This document shows, one piece after another, positions 35,817-44,330 of a stretch of 64,000 nt of DNA; position 1 is the stretch's first letter, and every line of letters starts with the position of its first letter. Under the pieces are notes generated by a model that worked only from the letters and a program-made list of their open reading frames with translations, had not been told where the DNA came from and did no database searches. The DNA comes from Actinomycetota bacterium (GTDB lineage: Bacteria; Actinomycetota; Thermoleophilia; Solirubrobacterales; 70-9), in the NCBI GenBank assembly GCA_018268415.1, contig JAFDWO010000154.1, forward strand, positions 23,913-87,912, read 5' to 3'. The translations under genes and the position numbers were made by a program.

Positions 35817-36624
35817 CGTCGGCCCCCCACACGAACACGTCGTAGTCGTACATCGTGTGCCATCCGAGTTTGGCCCACACCGGACCGCCCATCGGGGACG
35901 CGGTGCCGCTTGCGGTCAGGCATCCGCGCTTGCGCGCGTCGGCAAGCGCAGCCGAGAGGAGGCGGGGCGCGATACGGCGACCGCGCGCTTCGGGGAGGGT
36001 GGCGGCCCAATGCGCGGTGCAGTCGCGGGCGTCGAATTGGTCGAGCGTGGCGAGCATCGAGACGACTTCACCGTTGAGGCGGGCCTGATAGATCCGCAGG
36101 TCCATATCAGCCGGTGTCTGGACCATGGCCGCCGACAGCCCATGGCCGTTCGGATAGGCGCGCCCGTTGATTTCGCCGAGGGTGGCCATGTCGCCGCCAT
36201 CGTCGTAGTCGAGATCACCGAGGTCGGGGTCGAAGTCGGTGAGGTCGAACATGATCGCCGGTTCGGTGCTGGCGAGGTCGTATCCGGCGGCGGTGAGTTG
36301 GTCGCGGGTCTCGTTGTGCCTCTCGGTCCAGATCGACCACTTCCGGACGCCCGCCGCCTGATACTGCACGGCGATCTGGGGAAGGTGGCGGACCAGTGCA
36401 CGGCCCGACGTCGTGATGACGCGGTTGGCCATCGGCTGATCGGGAGTTGCGGGGACGATTGCCGCCGACAGCGCGCCGCGTTCCCACAGCCGGGAGCCGG
36501 GAGCCGAGCCCGCGAGCATGCGGACCGTGAGCGGCAGATAGCCGCGCTGGATGGTCCTCGCGTCTTCGAGGTTCATGCGCCTGCCTTGGCGAGGTTTGCC
36601 CGCTGGATCGTGATCGAAGGTCAT
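35803..36624 (-). CDS. GNAT family N-acetyltransferase
   Basis: 273 residues. The start at 36624 overlaps the cyclase stop (ATGA); an inner ATG (MNLEDARTIQRGY) is possible. The C-terminal half has the GNAT core: MLATLDQFDARDCTAHWAATLPEARGRRIAPRLLSAALADARKRG, with a degenerate R/Q-x-x-G-x-G/A acetyl-CoA loop (RGRRIA), and GPVWAKLGWHTMYDYDVFVW. The N-terminal half may be a second GNAT-like fold. It may acetylate the amine installed by the DegT enzyme, as protection or self-resistance. Confidence 0.75.
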   Translation of the reverse strand: MTFDHDPAGKPRQGRRMNLEDARTIQRGYLPLTVRMLAGSAPGSRLWERGALSAAIVPATPDQPMANRVITTSGRALVRHLPQIAVQYQAAGVRKWSIWTERHNETRDQLTAAGYDLASTEPAIMFDLTDFDPDLGDLDYDDGGDMATLGEINGRAYPNGHGLSAAMVQTPADMDLRIYQARLNGEVVSMLATLDQFDARDCTAHWAATLPEARGRRIAPRLLSAALADARKRGCLTASGTASPMGGPVWAKLGWHTMYDYDVFVWGADDDAR

Positions 36625-37766
36625 GCAGATGCCCCTGTCAGGTCTCGAAGGGTGTCGGCCGCCGAGCGGAGTTCGGCGGGGGTTGCGTCCTCGATGAAGC
36701 GGTGTCCGCGTTCCGTGATCGCGGGTACCGGCCAGTGTTGAGCGCCGCCACGTGTGAGGACCGTCGAGGCCAGCGCGTTGGTCACGAACTCGGGTTCGTG
36801 TAGGAGTGGGTGATAGGTCGGCAGGCCGAGGCTGTGACTCAGAACTGCCATATCCCGGGGGTAGTCGTTGCGCACGTAGCCGCGTTGCGCGGCTAGCACG
36901 CCCGAGAACGAAGAGTCGATGTTGACCGCCTCGCCATGGTTGACCTTGCCGTCCGTCGCCATTTCCACGGCCGGTGAGATCGTGTGGCCATAGTCGGGCC
37001 AGCGGCACAACTGCTCTTCGTAAAGATCGTCGGCGAGGTGATCGAGGATGCCGCCGATTGAGAGCCGCAGTACCTCGTCGGCGGCCCCGTGATCGAATGC
37101 GCTCTCAATCAAGTCCGCGCCGTGCTCATGGAGCAGGGCGAGAAGCTGAGGTGACACCATTTCGGCCACCTTCTTGATCTCCGCCAGGCCGGCCTGGATC
37201 TCACGCCTGTCGAGGGTGGCGAGCCATCCAGGATCGAGCAGGACCGTGCGGGCCGGGTGATAGGCCCCGAGGTAGTTCTTCCGCCCACACTGGTTTATCC
37301 CCCGTTTGCTTCCGACTGAGGCGTCGATCAGGCCAACGAGGGTGGTGGGGATCGCGGCGTAGGGCGTGCCCTTGCGCAGCTCCGCCGCCGCGAACCCCGC
37401 GAGGTCGAGCACAATCCCCCCGCCAATGGCGATGATCTCGTCGCGGCGCGCGAGGTTCATGCGGGACGCGGTTGCGTGGATCTCATCGACCGTCGCGCGG
37501 TTCTTAGTGGTCTCGGTTGGCGTGATCACGACCGTCTCGAACGGCGTCCCCAGGCGATGAAGCCAGGGGGTGATGCGGTCGCCGTATAAGCGGTTGACCT
37601 TCGCGTCGAGCACCACGAGGCGGCGGGCCGGTTGGTTGCCGTGGTGGTAAGCGAGTAGCGCGCCCGGGTCTGCCTGGTCGAGCAGCCCCGGGCAGCGCGT
37701 CAGGTTGTAGTTGGTGGCACGGTGTGTGTCTACGTACCAGCCGTGATCGTGCTCGGAGAGCGGCAC
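36621..37766 (-). CDS. Sugar phosphate cyclase (EEVS/DHQS-like)
   Basis: 381 residues, GTG start after GGGAGG. Dehydroquinate synthase superfamily: EIIAIGGGIVLDLAGFAAAELRKGTPYAAIPTTLVGLIDASVGSKRGINQCGRKNYLGAYHPAR is present in spaced form, followed by LAEIKKVAEM and the metal ligands in YGHTISPA and VNHGEAVNID. The ASVGSKRGIN and RKNYLGAYHPA segments look more like 2-epi-5-epi-valiolone synthase-type cyclases than AroB, but the specificity residues cannot be settled by eye. It probably starts a C7 or C6 cyclitol route that the aminotransferase completes. Confidence 0.8.
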   Translation of the reverse strand: MPLSEHDHGWYVDTHRATNYNLTRCPGLLDQADPGALLAYHHGNQPARRLVVLDAKVNRLYGDRITPWLHRLGTPFETVVITPTETTKNRATVDEIHATASRMNLARRDEIIAIGGGIVLDLAGFAAAELRKGTPYAAIPTTLVGLIDASVGSKRGINQCGRKNYLGAYHPARTVLLDPGWLATLDRREIQAGLAEIKKVAEMVSPQLLALLHEHGADLIESAFDHGAADEVLRLSIGGILDHLADDLYEEQLCRWPDYGHTISPAVEMATDGKVNHGEAVNIDSSFSGVLAAQRGYVRNDYPRDMAVLSHSLGLPTYHPLLHEPEFVTNALASTVLTRGGAQHWPVPAITERGHRFIEDATPAELRSAADTLRDLTGASA

Positions 37767-37928
37767 CGTTCGCCTCCCGTGTCAGCGGTGAGCTGGGCGT
37801 GAAAGGCGTCGGGCGCGGCGGGATACCCCGCTGGCATTGGTGCGACGCCTCGGGTACTCAGCGTACGCCGGTCGTCGCTCAGGGGGTTACGAGTTGCGGA
37901 ATCTCATCTGGAAGATCTCGTCTCGGGG

Positions 37929-38120
37929 TCATCCGAAACCGCCTTGCTTGATGGTGGCTATGAAGTCCGTCCAGGCAGGCCGATCGAAGCTCAGGACGGG
38001 GCCGGTGTGATCCTTGCTATCTCGCAGGTCGATTCCCTCGGACGTGTCCGCGATCTCGACGCATTGACCGTCGGGAGTGCTGTACGAGGACTTCCGCCAG
38101 GCGCGACGGGTGTGATTCAT
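37929..38120 (-). CDS. DUF397 protein
   Basis: 63 residues: WRKSSYSTPDGQCVEIAD, then IDLRDSKDHTGPVLSFDRPAW, the exact DUF397 pattern. In Streptomyces these small proteins are encoded beside an XRE/DUF5753 regulator and act with it, probably as its antagonist partner. Its ATG overlaps the regulator stop. The family is very typical of Streptomycetales and relatives. Confidence 0.95.
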   Translation of the reverse strand: MNHTRRAWRKSSYSTPDGQCVEIADTSEGIDLRDSKDHTGPVLSFDRPAWTDFIATIKQGGFG

Positions 38121-39001
38121 GCGTTCTCTTCCTTATGGGCGAACTTGATGGTGGCGGTGGCGATCAGAGCCAGCGAGTCATCAGGAGTCAGGGCAACGCG
38201 TTGAAGGTCCGCGAACGTCGCGCTGTAGCGCAGCAGGTCCGCGTCGCCGTCGAGGAAGAACGGCGTTTCCATGCTGCTGTCGATGTAGGCGACATCAGGG
38301 TCGTCGGGGTCCGGGAAGCGGAGGACGGCAAACGTTCCGATCATGCCCGGATGCGCCCCGGCGCTGTATGGCACGACCTGCAATGTGATGTTGGGCTGTG
38401 CTGCCGCCTCGCGCAGGTGCCGCAGTTGCGCGCACATGACCAGCGGTCCGCCGACCTCTCGCCACAGCGCGGCTTCGTCCATGATCACGGCTAGCTGCAA
38501 CGGGTGGTCTCCCGTGAGTCGCGCCTGTCGTTTCACCCTGGCCTCGACCCGGCGATGCAAGGTCGGCGGTGAGATGGTTGGACGGACACCTTGGATCGTG
38601 GCGCGGGTGTACTCGGGCGTCTGGAGTAGGCCGGGGACAAACTGTGCCTCAAAGTTCAGGAGCTGTCGCGCTGCGGCCTCGTACGTCATGTACGTGACGT
38701 ACTGCGCGGGGAGGTCCGGAGGGTAGTTGCGTAGTTCGGCCTGCTCCATCATTGCCTTGGCGTGCAGCGCAAAGATGGCGTTGCGCCGTAGCTCTCCCGT
38801 GCCGTAGGTGTCGAGCAGGGCTACGACCGTGCGGCGTTGTGGGCAGGTCCGGGCGGTCAGGACCCGGTGCAGGGTGGCCGGGCTCACGCCGGTCTGCTGC
38901 TTGAGCTGATCGGCCCCGATCTTGGCCGCCGTGTGGAGTTGGGACAGCTCGGCGGCGAAGCGCCGCAGGTGCGGGGTCGGCATGTACCTGGATGCGGTCA
39001 C
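38117..39001 (-). CDS. XRE-family regulator with DUF5753 domain
   Basis: 294 residues from the GTG at 39001, which follows GGAGGGAG. The helix-turn-helix is at about 10-65 (LRRFAAELSQLHTAAKIGADQLKQQTGVSPATLHRVL). The rest is the DUF5753 domain: EAAARQLLNFEAQFVPGLLQTPEYTRA, LAVIMDEAALWREVGG, and ITLQVVPYSAGAHPGMIGTF. Paired with the DUF397 gene; divergent from the ATPase gene. This trio controls development or secondary metabolism in Streptomyces; here it may control the neighbouring aminocyclitol-like genes. Confidence 0.93.
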   Translation of the reverse strand: MTASRYMPTPHLRRFAAELSQLHTAAKIGADQLKQQTGVSPATLHRVLTARTCPQRRTVVALLDTYGTGELRRNAIFALHAKAMMEQAELRNYPPDLPAQYVTYMTYEAAARQLLNFEAQFVPGLLQTPEYTRATIQGVRPTISPPTLHRRVEARVKRQARLTGDHPLQLAVIMDEAALWREVGGPLVMCAQLRHLREAAAQPNITLQVVPYSAGAHPGMIGTFAVLRFPDPDDPDVAYIDSSMETPFFLDGDADLLRYSATFADLQRVALTPDDSLALIATATIKFAHKEENA

Positions 39002-39230
39002 GCTCACTCCCTCCGTGTGATTGAGCGTTGAGGGTGAGTGTGGACCATGCGACGGCCAGTCGCCAAGTGGCGTCGCAGATGACAAATCTCATCCGTTCTC
39101 TTGCACGCGATCAGGAGGCGGGCCATGCTGGGACGCGGCGCGGCATTCCCGTGAACACGATTCGTCGCGTGCCCTTGGCCAGGCCGTCAATGTATCCCCA
39201 CGTCGGGCGGCCCCTATCCCGGGAGGGACC

Positions 39231-39782
39231 TTGGCTTACCTTGCCGCGATGCGAACGCCGCTGGCCGCGACGAACCGGGCGGCTGGCCGAGCGCGGTCGG
39301 CTGTCACCGAGGCGCTCAGAGCGTGGGGCATAGGCGATGACCTCACGCAGGCGGCGGTCCTTCTCGCCTCCGAGCTGGTGACCAACGCCGTGAAGGTGAG
39401 CGGGGCGGATGACTCCGGACCCGCCCCGGTGGCGCCGGAAGGACTGCCGGTAATCGGCTTGCAGGTCTGGGTTGCTCCTGGTCTGTTGACGCTTGAGGTG
39501 TGGGACAGCAGTCCCGAGGTGCCGAGCGAGTCACATCCCGAGGCCGAGGCGGAGGGAGGCCGGGGCCTCTGGCTCGTGACGTTGTACGGCTGGCGCTGGG
39601 GTGTCGTTGCGGGTCGTCGCGGCAAGGTCGTGTATGCCGAACGTGAGGCCGAGGTGATCTCGGCGCGGGCCAGCGACCGGTTGCGGCTGCCGGAACGAGT
39701 CTGTACGGGGACGGTCTGCGGGGCCGGACAGTGGCATCACGACATGCACGCCGCGTTTGACGCAAGGCTGTTAGCCGAGTGA
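39231..39782 (+). CDS. HATPase_c (RsbW-like) regulatory kinase
   Basis: About 183 residues. The ATP-binding N box is LLASELVTNAVKVSG and the G1 region is LEVWDSSPEVP, then GGRGLWLVTLYGWRWG. TTG at 39231 has GGGAGGG close before it; ATG at 39249 is an alternative. Streptomyces encodes many such anti-sigma-like kinases next to XRE/DUF397 pairs. The usual His in TNAVxH of these proteins is Lys here. Confidence 0.8.
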   Translation: MAYLAAMRTPLAATNRAAGRARSAVTEALRAWGIGDDLTQAAVLLASELVTNAVKVSGADDSGPAPVAPEGLPVIGLQVWVAPGLLTLEVWDSSPEVPSESHPEAEAEGGRGLWLVTLYGWRWGVVAGRRGKVVYAEREAEVISARASDRLRLPERVCTGTVCGAGQWHHDMHAAFDARLLAE

Positions 39783-39867
39783 CTGGTGTTGCGGGTGGCT
39801 GACGGCCAGGCGAAGGATGAAAGCGAGGGCTGAGCAGTCGATCAGCCGCGAGGAGTGAAGAGGAGTC

Positions 39868-40416
39868 ATGGCGAGTCTGAAGAGCGAATTTACGGTTCAC
39901 GAGCGGGCGGCTGTACGGAATCACGTCAGCGCGCCGCCGCGTCGCCGGTTGGGCGTGGCGGGCATCATGCTGGACGAAGAGGGCCGCGTGCTGCTGTGCG
40001 AGAAGCCGTTGAACCAGAAGGGACCTGTCCCCCTGTATCACCCGGGAGGCGTGCTGGAGTCGAACGAGGACATGCGCGCCGGTTTGAGCCGCCACATTCA
40101 GGCGACCCTCGGCCTGGACATCACTCCGGGTCGCCTGCTGGCGGTGCACCATATGCCGCAGGAGATGTGCTTCTGGTTCGACGTGGATGACTCCTATCTC
40201 GCCAAGGAGGTCATCACCTACGTGTTCGACTGCGGCACCGTCGCCGCGGACACAAAGCTGATGCTCGGGCCGGGCATCGCGGAAGCGCACTGGTTCGAGC
40301 TGGAGGCGCTGGACAAGAACCTGCTGCCGTTCATGGCCGCGAGGACGGGGAGCGCGCTGCGGGCCTTGGGCGGCGGCGACGTGGAGCTTCTGACGGGACA
40401 CCCCTTATGGCGCTGA
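39868..40416 (+). CDS. NUDIX-fold protein lacking catalytic glutamates
   Basis: 182 residues. The fold is clear (LGVAGIMLDEEGRVLLCEKP, PVPLYHPGGVLESNEDM). The NUDIX box GX5EX7REUXEEXGU reads G-VLESN-E-DMRAGLS-R-H-I-Q-A-T-L-G-L, so Arg and Gly are kept but the three metal-binding glutamates after Arg are His, Ala and Thr. It is probably not an active NUDIX hydrolase and may bind a nucleotide or sugar ligand. A hairpin follows its stop. Confidence 0.75.
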   Translation: MASLKSEFTVHERAAVRNHVSAPPRRRLGVAGIMLDEEGRVLLCEKPLNQKGPVPLYHPGGVLESNEDMRAGLSRHIQATLGLDITPGRLLAVHHMPQEMCFWFDVDDSYLAKEVITYVFDCGTVAADTKLMLGPGIAEAHWFELEALDKNLLPFMAARTGSALRALGGGDVELLTGHPLWR

Positions 40417-40842
40417 GGACACCGGCCCCTGCACGTGATGACGTGCGGGGGGCCGGTGTCGTGCTGAGGTCCGGGCGGCGGCTGGCGCGAATTCGGGACA
40501 GCGCCGTCTGGCGCTGTCCCGAATTCGCGCCAGCCGCCGCCCTCCGCCGGTGGGGGCGGAGGTGGAGTGGGGTGCGGGCGGGAGGCCGCAGCGGAACGGG
40601 ATCGCGGGCGGGGCCCGACGGTTGCGGCGGTCGGATGTGCGGTGGGACATCCCCGTCTGGGGACGTGTCCCACTGGCCGGTACCGCTGAACGGGCCAGCC
40701 GCGTCGGACCTGTCGGGATCGCAGGCCCCACGCGGCTGGCAACGTCCGCCCGCCCCGCTGAACCCGAAGGCGACCAGCGAGGCGCGACCAGACTAGATGG
40801 AATAGAGGGGGCGCCGGGCGCGCCCGGCTCAATGGGCCGGGT
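40417..40842 (+). other. Candidate oriT: hairpin-rich region before the relaxase
   Basis: 426 bases without a gene. Hairpins: 40418-40460 (19-bp near-perfect stem, likely terminator of the NUDIX gene), 40473-40542 (33-bp perfect stem, GTCT loop), 40642-40673 (13-bp stem, also GTCT loop), and an 11-bp inverted repeat 40694-40704/40730-40740. The GTCT hairpins share GGGACA-N5-GTCT-N5-TGTCCC with different but paired N5 bases, a covariation. MobF relaxases usually sit next to their oriT, so this is the best origin-of-transfer candidate in the window. Confidence 0.5.
40473..40542. repeat. 33-bp perfect inverted repeat with GTCT loop
   Basis: The left arm is 40473-40505, the loop GTCT 40506-40509 and the right arm 40510-40542. 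All 33 positions pair. It includes GAATTCGGGACAGCGCC and its complement. Long perfect stems of this kind are unstable in DNA unless maintained by function. Confidence 0.85.
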
Positions 40843-43800
40843 GTGATCACGGTGCGCAAGATCCAGGTTGAGGTCGGCGATCGGCGCGGCGCCCTGGCTG
40901 CCGCGCGGTACGCGCTGGAGCCTTCGGAGGGGCCGGAGGCCTACGTTCGCGACGGCGAGGACGCGAGCTCGCCGCAGTGGGGCGGGACGGTGTGGCTGGG
41001 TTCCGAGGAGGGGCTGAGGCAGCTCGGGCTGGAGCGCGGAGCGGCGGTGGAGCTGGAGGACCTGACCGCGGCGCTGCAGGGGCGACACGCGCGGAGCGGC
41101 GAGCAGGTGCGGAAGGCGGGACCGTCGCCGGCGCGGGACGCGCTCGGCAACGAGCTGCTCGACGAGAACGGTCGGCCGTACAAGAAGCAGATCGTCAACA
41201 GCTACGACCTGACCTTCTCGGTGCCGAAGTCGGTGTCGGTGCTCTGGAGCCAGGCGGACGGGGAGCTGCGCCACGAACTCGAGCAGGCGATCGTGGACTC
41301 GGCCAACACCTCGTTGGAGCACGTCGTGCGGACCCGGCCGGTGATCGGCGGCAAGGAGGTCGGCCAGGGGTTCGTGGCCTCGGCCTCGCTGCACGTGGTC
41401 GCGCGCACCGCGGACGGCGACCCGGCGCCGGCACCGCAACTGCACGTGCACCTCGACCTGGTCGGGGTGCTGGACGAGAACGGGAAGCTACGGACCCCCG
41501 ACAGCGGCGCCCTCTACAAACACAGCGCGATGCGCGAGATGGGCGCGGTGGCGCGGGGGGTGCTGGCGCGGCGGCTCGAGGGGATGGGGTTCGCGGTCAA
41601 GGCGCGCACCGGTCGCGGCGGTCGCTACTTCGAGCTGGCGGGTGTGCCGACCGACCTCGCCGAGCGCCTCTCGGGGCGCAGCCGCGACGTGCTCGCCTGG
41701 GTGGAGGGGGTGCAGCGGCGGCTCGGCGTCCGGCTCGACAACCGGGGGGCGGCGCGCGGCGCCGAAGCGACCCGACGCGACAAGGCGGCCGGCTCGCGGG
41801 TCGAGATCCAGTCCTGGTGGGACGGCCTGGCGCAGGAGTACGAGTTCGGCGCCGGTTCGATCAGGCGGATGCGCGGCAAGCCGATCCCCGGGCGCGATCC
41901 CGCGCCGATCCAGGAGGAGATCCGGAAGGCGGTGCTCGAGCGGCTCTGGGAGGAGGGGCCGACGGTCTCGGTCGGGGCCCTGCAGTCGATCGCCTACGAG
42001 TACGTGCCGATGGGCGTGGACCTCGGCGAGGCCAACCAGGTGCTGCGGGAGATGGTGGCCCGGCGCGAGCTGGTGACGCTCGACGACTGGCTGGTGACCA
42101 GCGGCGAGATCCGGGGCACCGAGGAATACGTCTGGAACGTCGCGCTGCAGGCGGCGCAACGCGGCGAGGCGCTGCCCGGATGGGCCGTGGAGCAAGGGGT
42201 CGCGACGGCGGAGGCCGGCCTCGACGGTCACCGGCTCGACCCCGAACAGCGGCAGGCGGTCGGGCAGCTGACCGCCGGATCGGACTGGGCCTGCCTCACG
42301 GGCCGGCCCGGGACCGGCAAGGGCCCGGTGCTGGAGGCGGTTGCCGAGGCGCACCGCAGCGCGGGCTGGGAGGTGATCGCCTGCTCGCTGGACAACGCGA
42401 CCGCGGTCCGCCTCGGCAAGCAGGTGAACGGCAAGGCGATGTCGTTCCAGATGCTCGACTACCGCCTCAGGACCGGGCTGCGGATCGACGACCGGACCCT
42501 TCTCCTGATCGACGAGGCGTCGAAGGCGGGACTGAAAGATTGGGAGATCCTGGCGCGGGCCTTCGAGCACGCCGGGCGGGTGGTCGCGGTCGGCGACGTC
42601 AGGCAGTCGGGCGCGATCGAGTGCCCGGGTATGTTCGACCTGATCCTGGCCGACGATCGGATCCCGACCTCGACGCTGAAGGTCGTGCGGCGCCACCGGG
42701 ATCCCGCCGACAAAAGCAAACCGCACCCGTGGCTGGCGCGCGCCTCGGCGGTCGAAGGCAGCGGCGAGGGGAAGGAGGCGATTCGCCCCGGATACCACGA
42801 CGCGCTCTACGCGGGGGACGCGGCAGAGGCGATCGCGGTGCTGAAGGAGGAGGGGGCGCTGAACATCCACGCGACGCACGAGGAGGCGATGGTCGCGCTG
42901 GTGGAGAAATGGCACGACCGCCGCGGCGAGTACAACCTCGACGTGCGCGACACGGTGCTGGTCGTTTACGGCACCAACGAGGACGTCGATCGGGTGAACG
43001 CCCTGGCGCAGGCGAAGCGGATCCAGGCAGGGGAGATCGGCGGACCGAGCGTGCCGGCGGTGGACCGCAGCTACCGGATCTACGCCGGCGACGTGGTGAT
43101 GCTGCGGGAGACGGCCTACAGGCCGCCGGAGGCCGAGCACGGTGGCCCGCGGCCGGAGCGGGTCGAGAACGGAACGATGGGGACGGTCCTCGCGGTCGAC
43201 CCGCAGCGGCAGCGAGTCACGGTCGGCTTCGACACACCCAACGACGGAATGCGCGAGGTGACGATGGACCTCGGCGAGCTGCGGGCCCGGTGGGAGGAGC
43301 AGGAGGCGCTGCGCAAGCGGGGAGAGAAGGCGGAGCGGATCCCCTCGCTGCGCCTCTCGATCGCCGGGCACGTGTTCCCGCTGCAGGGAGGGACCTGGTG
43401 GTACACGGGCTCGCTGTGGGGGGACGGGCGCATGCGCCTCGAGGACGTGATCAGCGGCGACGCGCGAGCGCAGTGCGTCCTCGACGTCCACGTCGATCGC
43501 GAGAGCCTCGGCCGGGAGGGGACCGATAACCAGAAGCTGGTGCGCAAGGCGAAAGGGCTGAAAGAGATCCGGCACAAGCTCGCAAGCGTCACTCACGAGG
43601 AGACGCGCGGAGCCGGAGTCTCGGCGCCATACAGCAACCTCGAGCCGGCTCCGGCGCTGCCGCTGGTCGAGCAGGCGGATTTCGAGCGGCCGGGCGCTCG
43701 GCGGGAGTTTCGCGATCCCCTGCGCCACCACCGCAGGCTGCTCGGTCCCGACCGGGTGGCGGCGCTGGAGCGGCGGGCGGGGGAGCTGGCGGAGCTCGTC

Positions 43801-44286
43801 GGGGCGCTCGGCGAGGAGGAGCTGGAGATCGCCGCCGAGCGGGCGGAGGAGTCGATCGCCCGGCTCGATCCGCCCGCGGCCTACGAGTCGCTGCGGATCG
43901 AGCGGGCCAAGGTGCCGGTCGGCAAGAAGATCGACAACGGGCGTGAGCTGGCGGCGGAGCTGTGGGCCGAGGCGGAGGCGATTCGCCGCTCGCCACGGCA
44001 GCGGCGCGAACGAAGGCAGCTGCTGGAAGCCGCGGCGGCGCGCGAGGTGGAAGCCGACCGCTACGAGGCCGAGCTGGCCGAGCTGCGGGGCCGCGAGCGG
44101 GAGCTGCGGGAGCGGGGGCTGCACCTCGACACCTGGCTGGAATCGGAGGGCGAGGCGATCGCGCTGGCGAGCGCCGCCGAGCGCGAGCTCGCCGCGCGCG
44201 GGCGTCGCGAGGCGGGTCCGGAGCTGGACGGCGCGGGCCTCGATCCGCGCCCGGCGCCGGACCTGGGGCTCGAGGCGGGCATCTGA
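40843..44286 (+). CDS. MobF (TrwC/TraI-type) conjugative relaxase-helicase
   Basis: 1147 residues, GTG start. The relaxase domain spans about 1-300: likely nucleophile Tyr23 (AARYALEP), DLTFSVPKSVSVLWSQ at 122-137, and the HUH histidines His184 (SLHVVAR), His201 and His203 (QLHVHLDLVG). The RecD-like helicase follows from about 470, with Walker A GRPGTGKG at about 487 and Walker B LLLIDEASKAG at about 555. The Walker A Ser/Thr is Gly. A charged helical tail follows (900-1147). It would nick oriT, stay bound to the 5' end and unwind the strand for transfer. It precedes a shorter paralogue. Confidence 0.93.
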   Translation: MITVRKIQVEVGDRRGALAAARYALEPSEGPEAYVRDGEDASSPQWGGTVWLGSEEGLRQLGLERGAAVELEDLTAALQGRHARSGEQVRKAGPSPARDALGNELLDENGRPYKKQIVNSYDLTFSVPKSVSVLWSQADGELRHELEQAIVDSANTSLEHVVRTRPVIGGKEVGQGFVASASLHVVARTADGDPAPAPQLHVHLDLVGVLDENGKLRTPDSGALYKHSAMREMGAVARGVLARRLEGMGFAVKARTGRGGRYFELAGVPTDLAERLSGRSRDVLAWVEGVQRRLGVRLDNRGAARGAEATRRDKAAGSRVEIQSWWDGLAQEYEFGAGSIRRMRGKPIPGRDPAPIQEEIRKAVLERLWEEGPTVSVGALQSIAYEYVPMGVDLGEANQVLREMVARRELVTLDDWLVTSGEIRGTEEYVWNVALQAAQRGEALPGWAVEQGVATAEAGLDGHRLDPEQRQAVGQLTAGSDWACLTGRPGTGKGPVLEAVAEAHRSAGWEVIACSLDNATAVRLGKQVNGKAMSFQMLDYRLRTGLRIDDRTLLLIDEASKAGLKDWEILARAFEHAGRVVAVGDVRQSGAIECPGMFDLILADDRIPTSTLKVVRRHRDPADKSKPHPWLARASAVEGSGEGKEAIRPGYHDALYAGDAAEAIAVLKEEGALNIHATHEEAMVALVEKWHDRRGEYNLDVRDTVLVVYGTNEDVDRVNALAQAKRIQAGEIGGPSVPAVDRSYRIYAGDVVMLRETAYRPPEAEHGGPRPERVENGTMGTVLAVDPQRQRVTVGFDTPNDGMREVTMDLGELRARWEEQEALRKRGEKAERIPSLRLSIAGHVFPLQGGTWWYTGSLWGDGRMRLEDVISGDARAQCVLDVHVDRESLGREGTDNQKLVRKAKGLKEIRHKLASVTHEETRGAGVSAPYSNLEPAPALPLVEQADFERPGARREFRDPLRHHRRLLGPDRVAALERRAGELAELVGALGEEELEIAAERAEESIARLDPPAAYESLRIERAKVPVGKKIDNGRELAAELWAEAEAIRRSPRQRRERRQLLEAAAAREVEADRYEAELAELRGRERELRERGLHLDTWLESEGEAIALASAAERELAARGRREAGPELDGAGLDPRPAPDLGLEAGI

Positions 44287-44330
44287 AATCGAGGGGGGCG
44301 GAGCAGCAGCCTCGGTCAAAAGATCGGGTG

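Noticed and set aside
40473..40542. CRISPR or attC-like unit
   Set aside because: A single perfect hairpin without regularly spaced repeats and without an integron integrase nearby; an oriT or terminator reading fits better.
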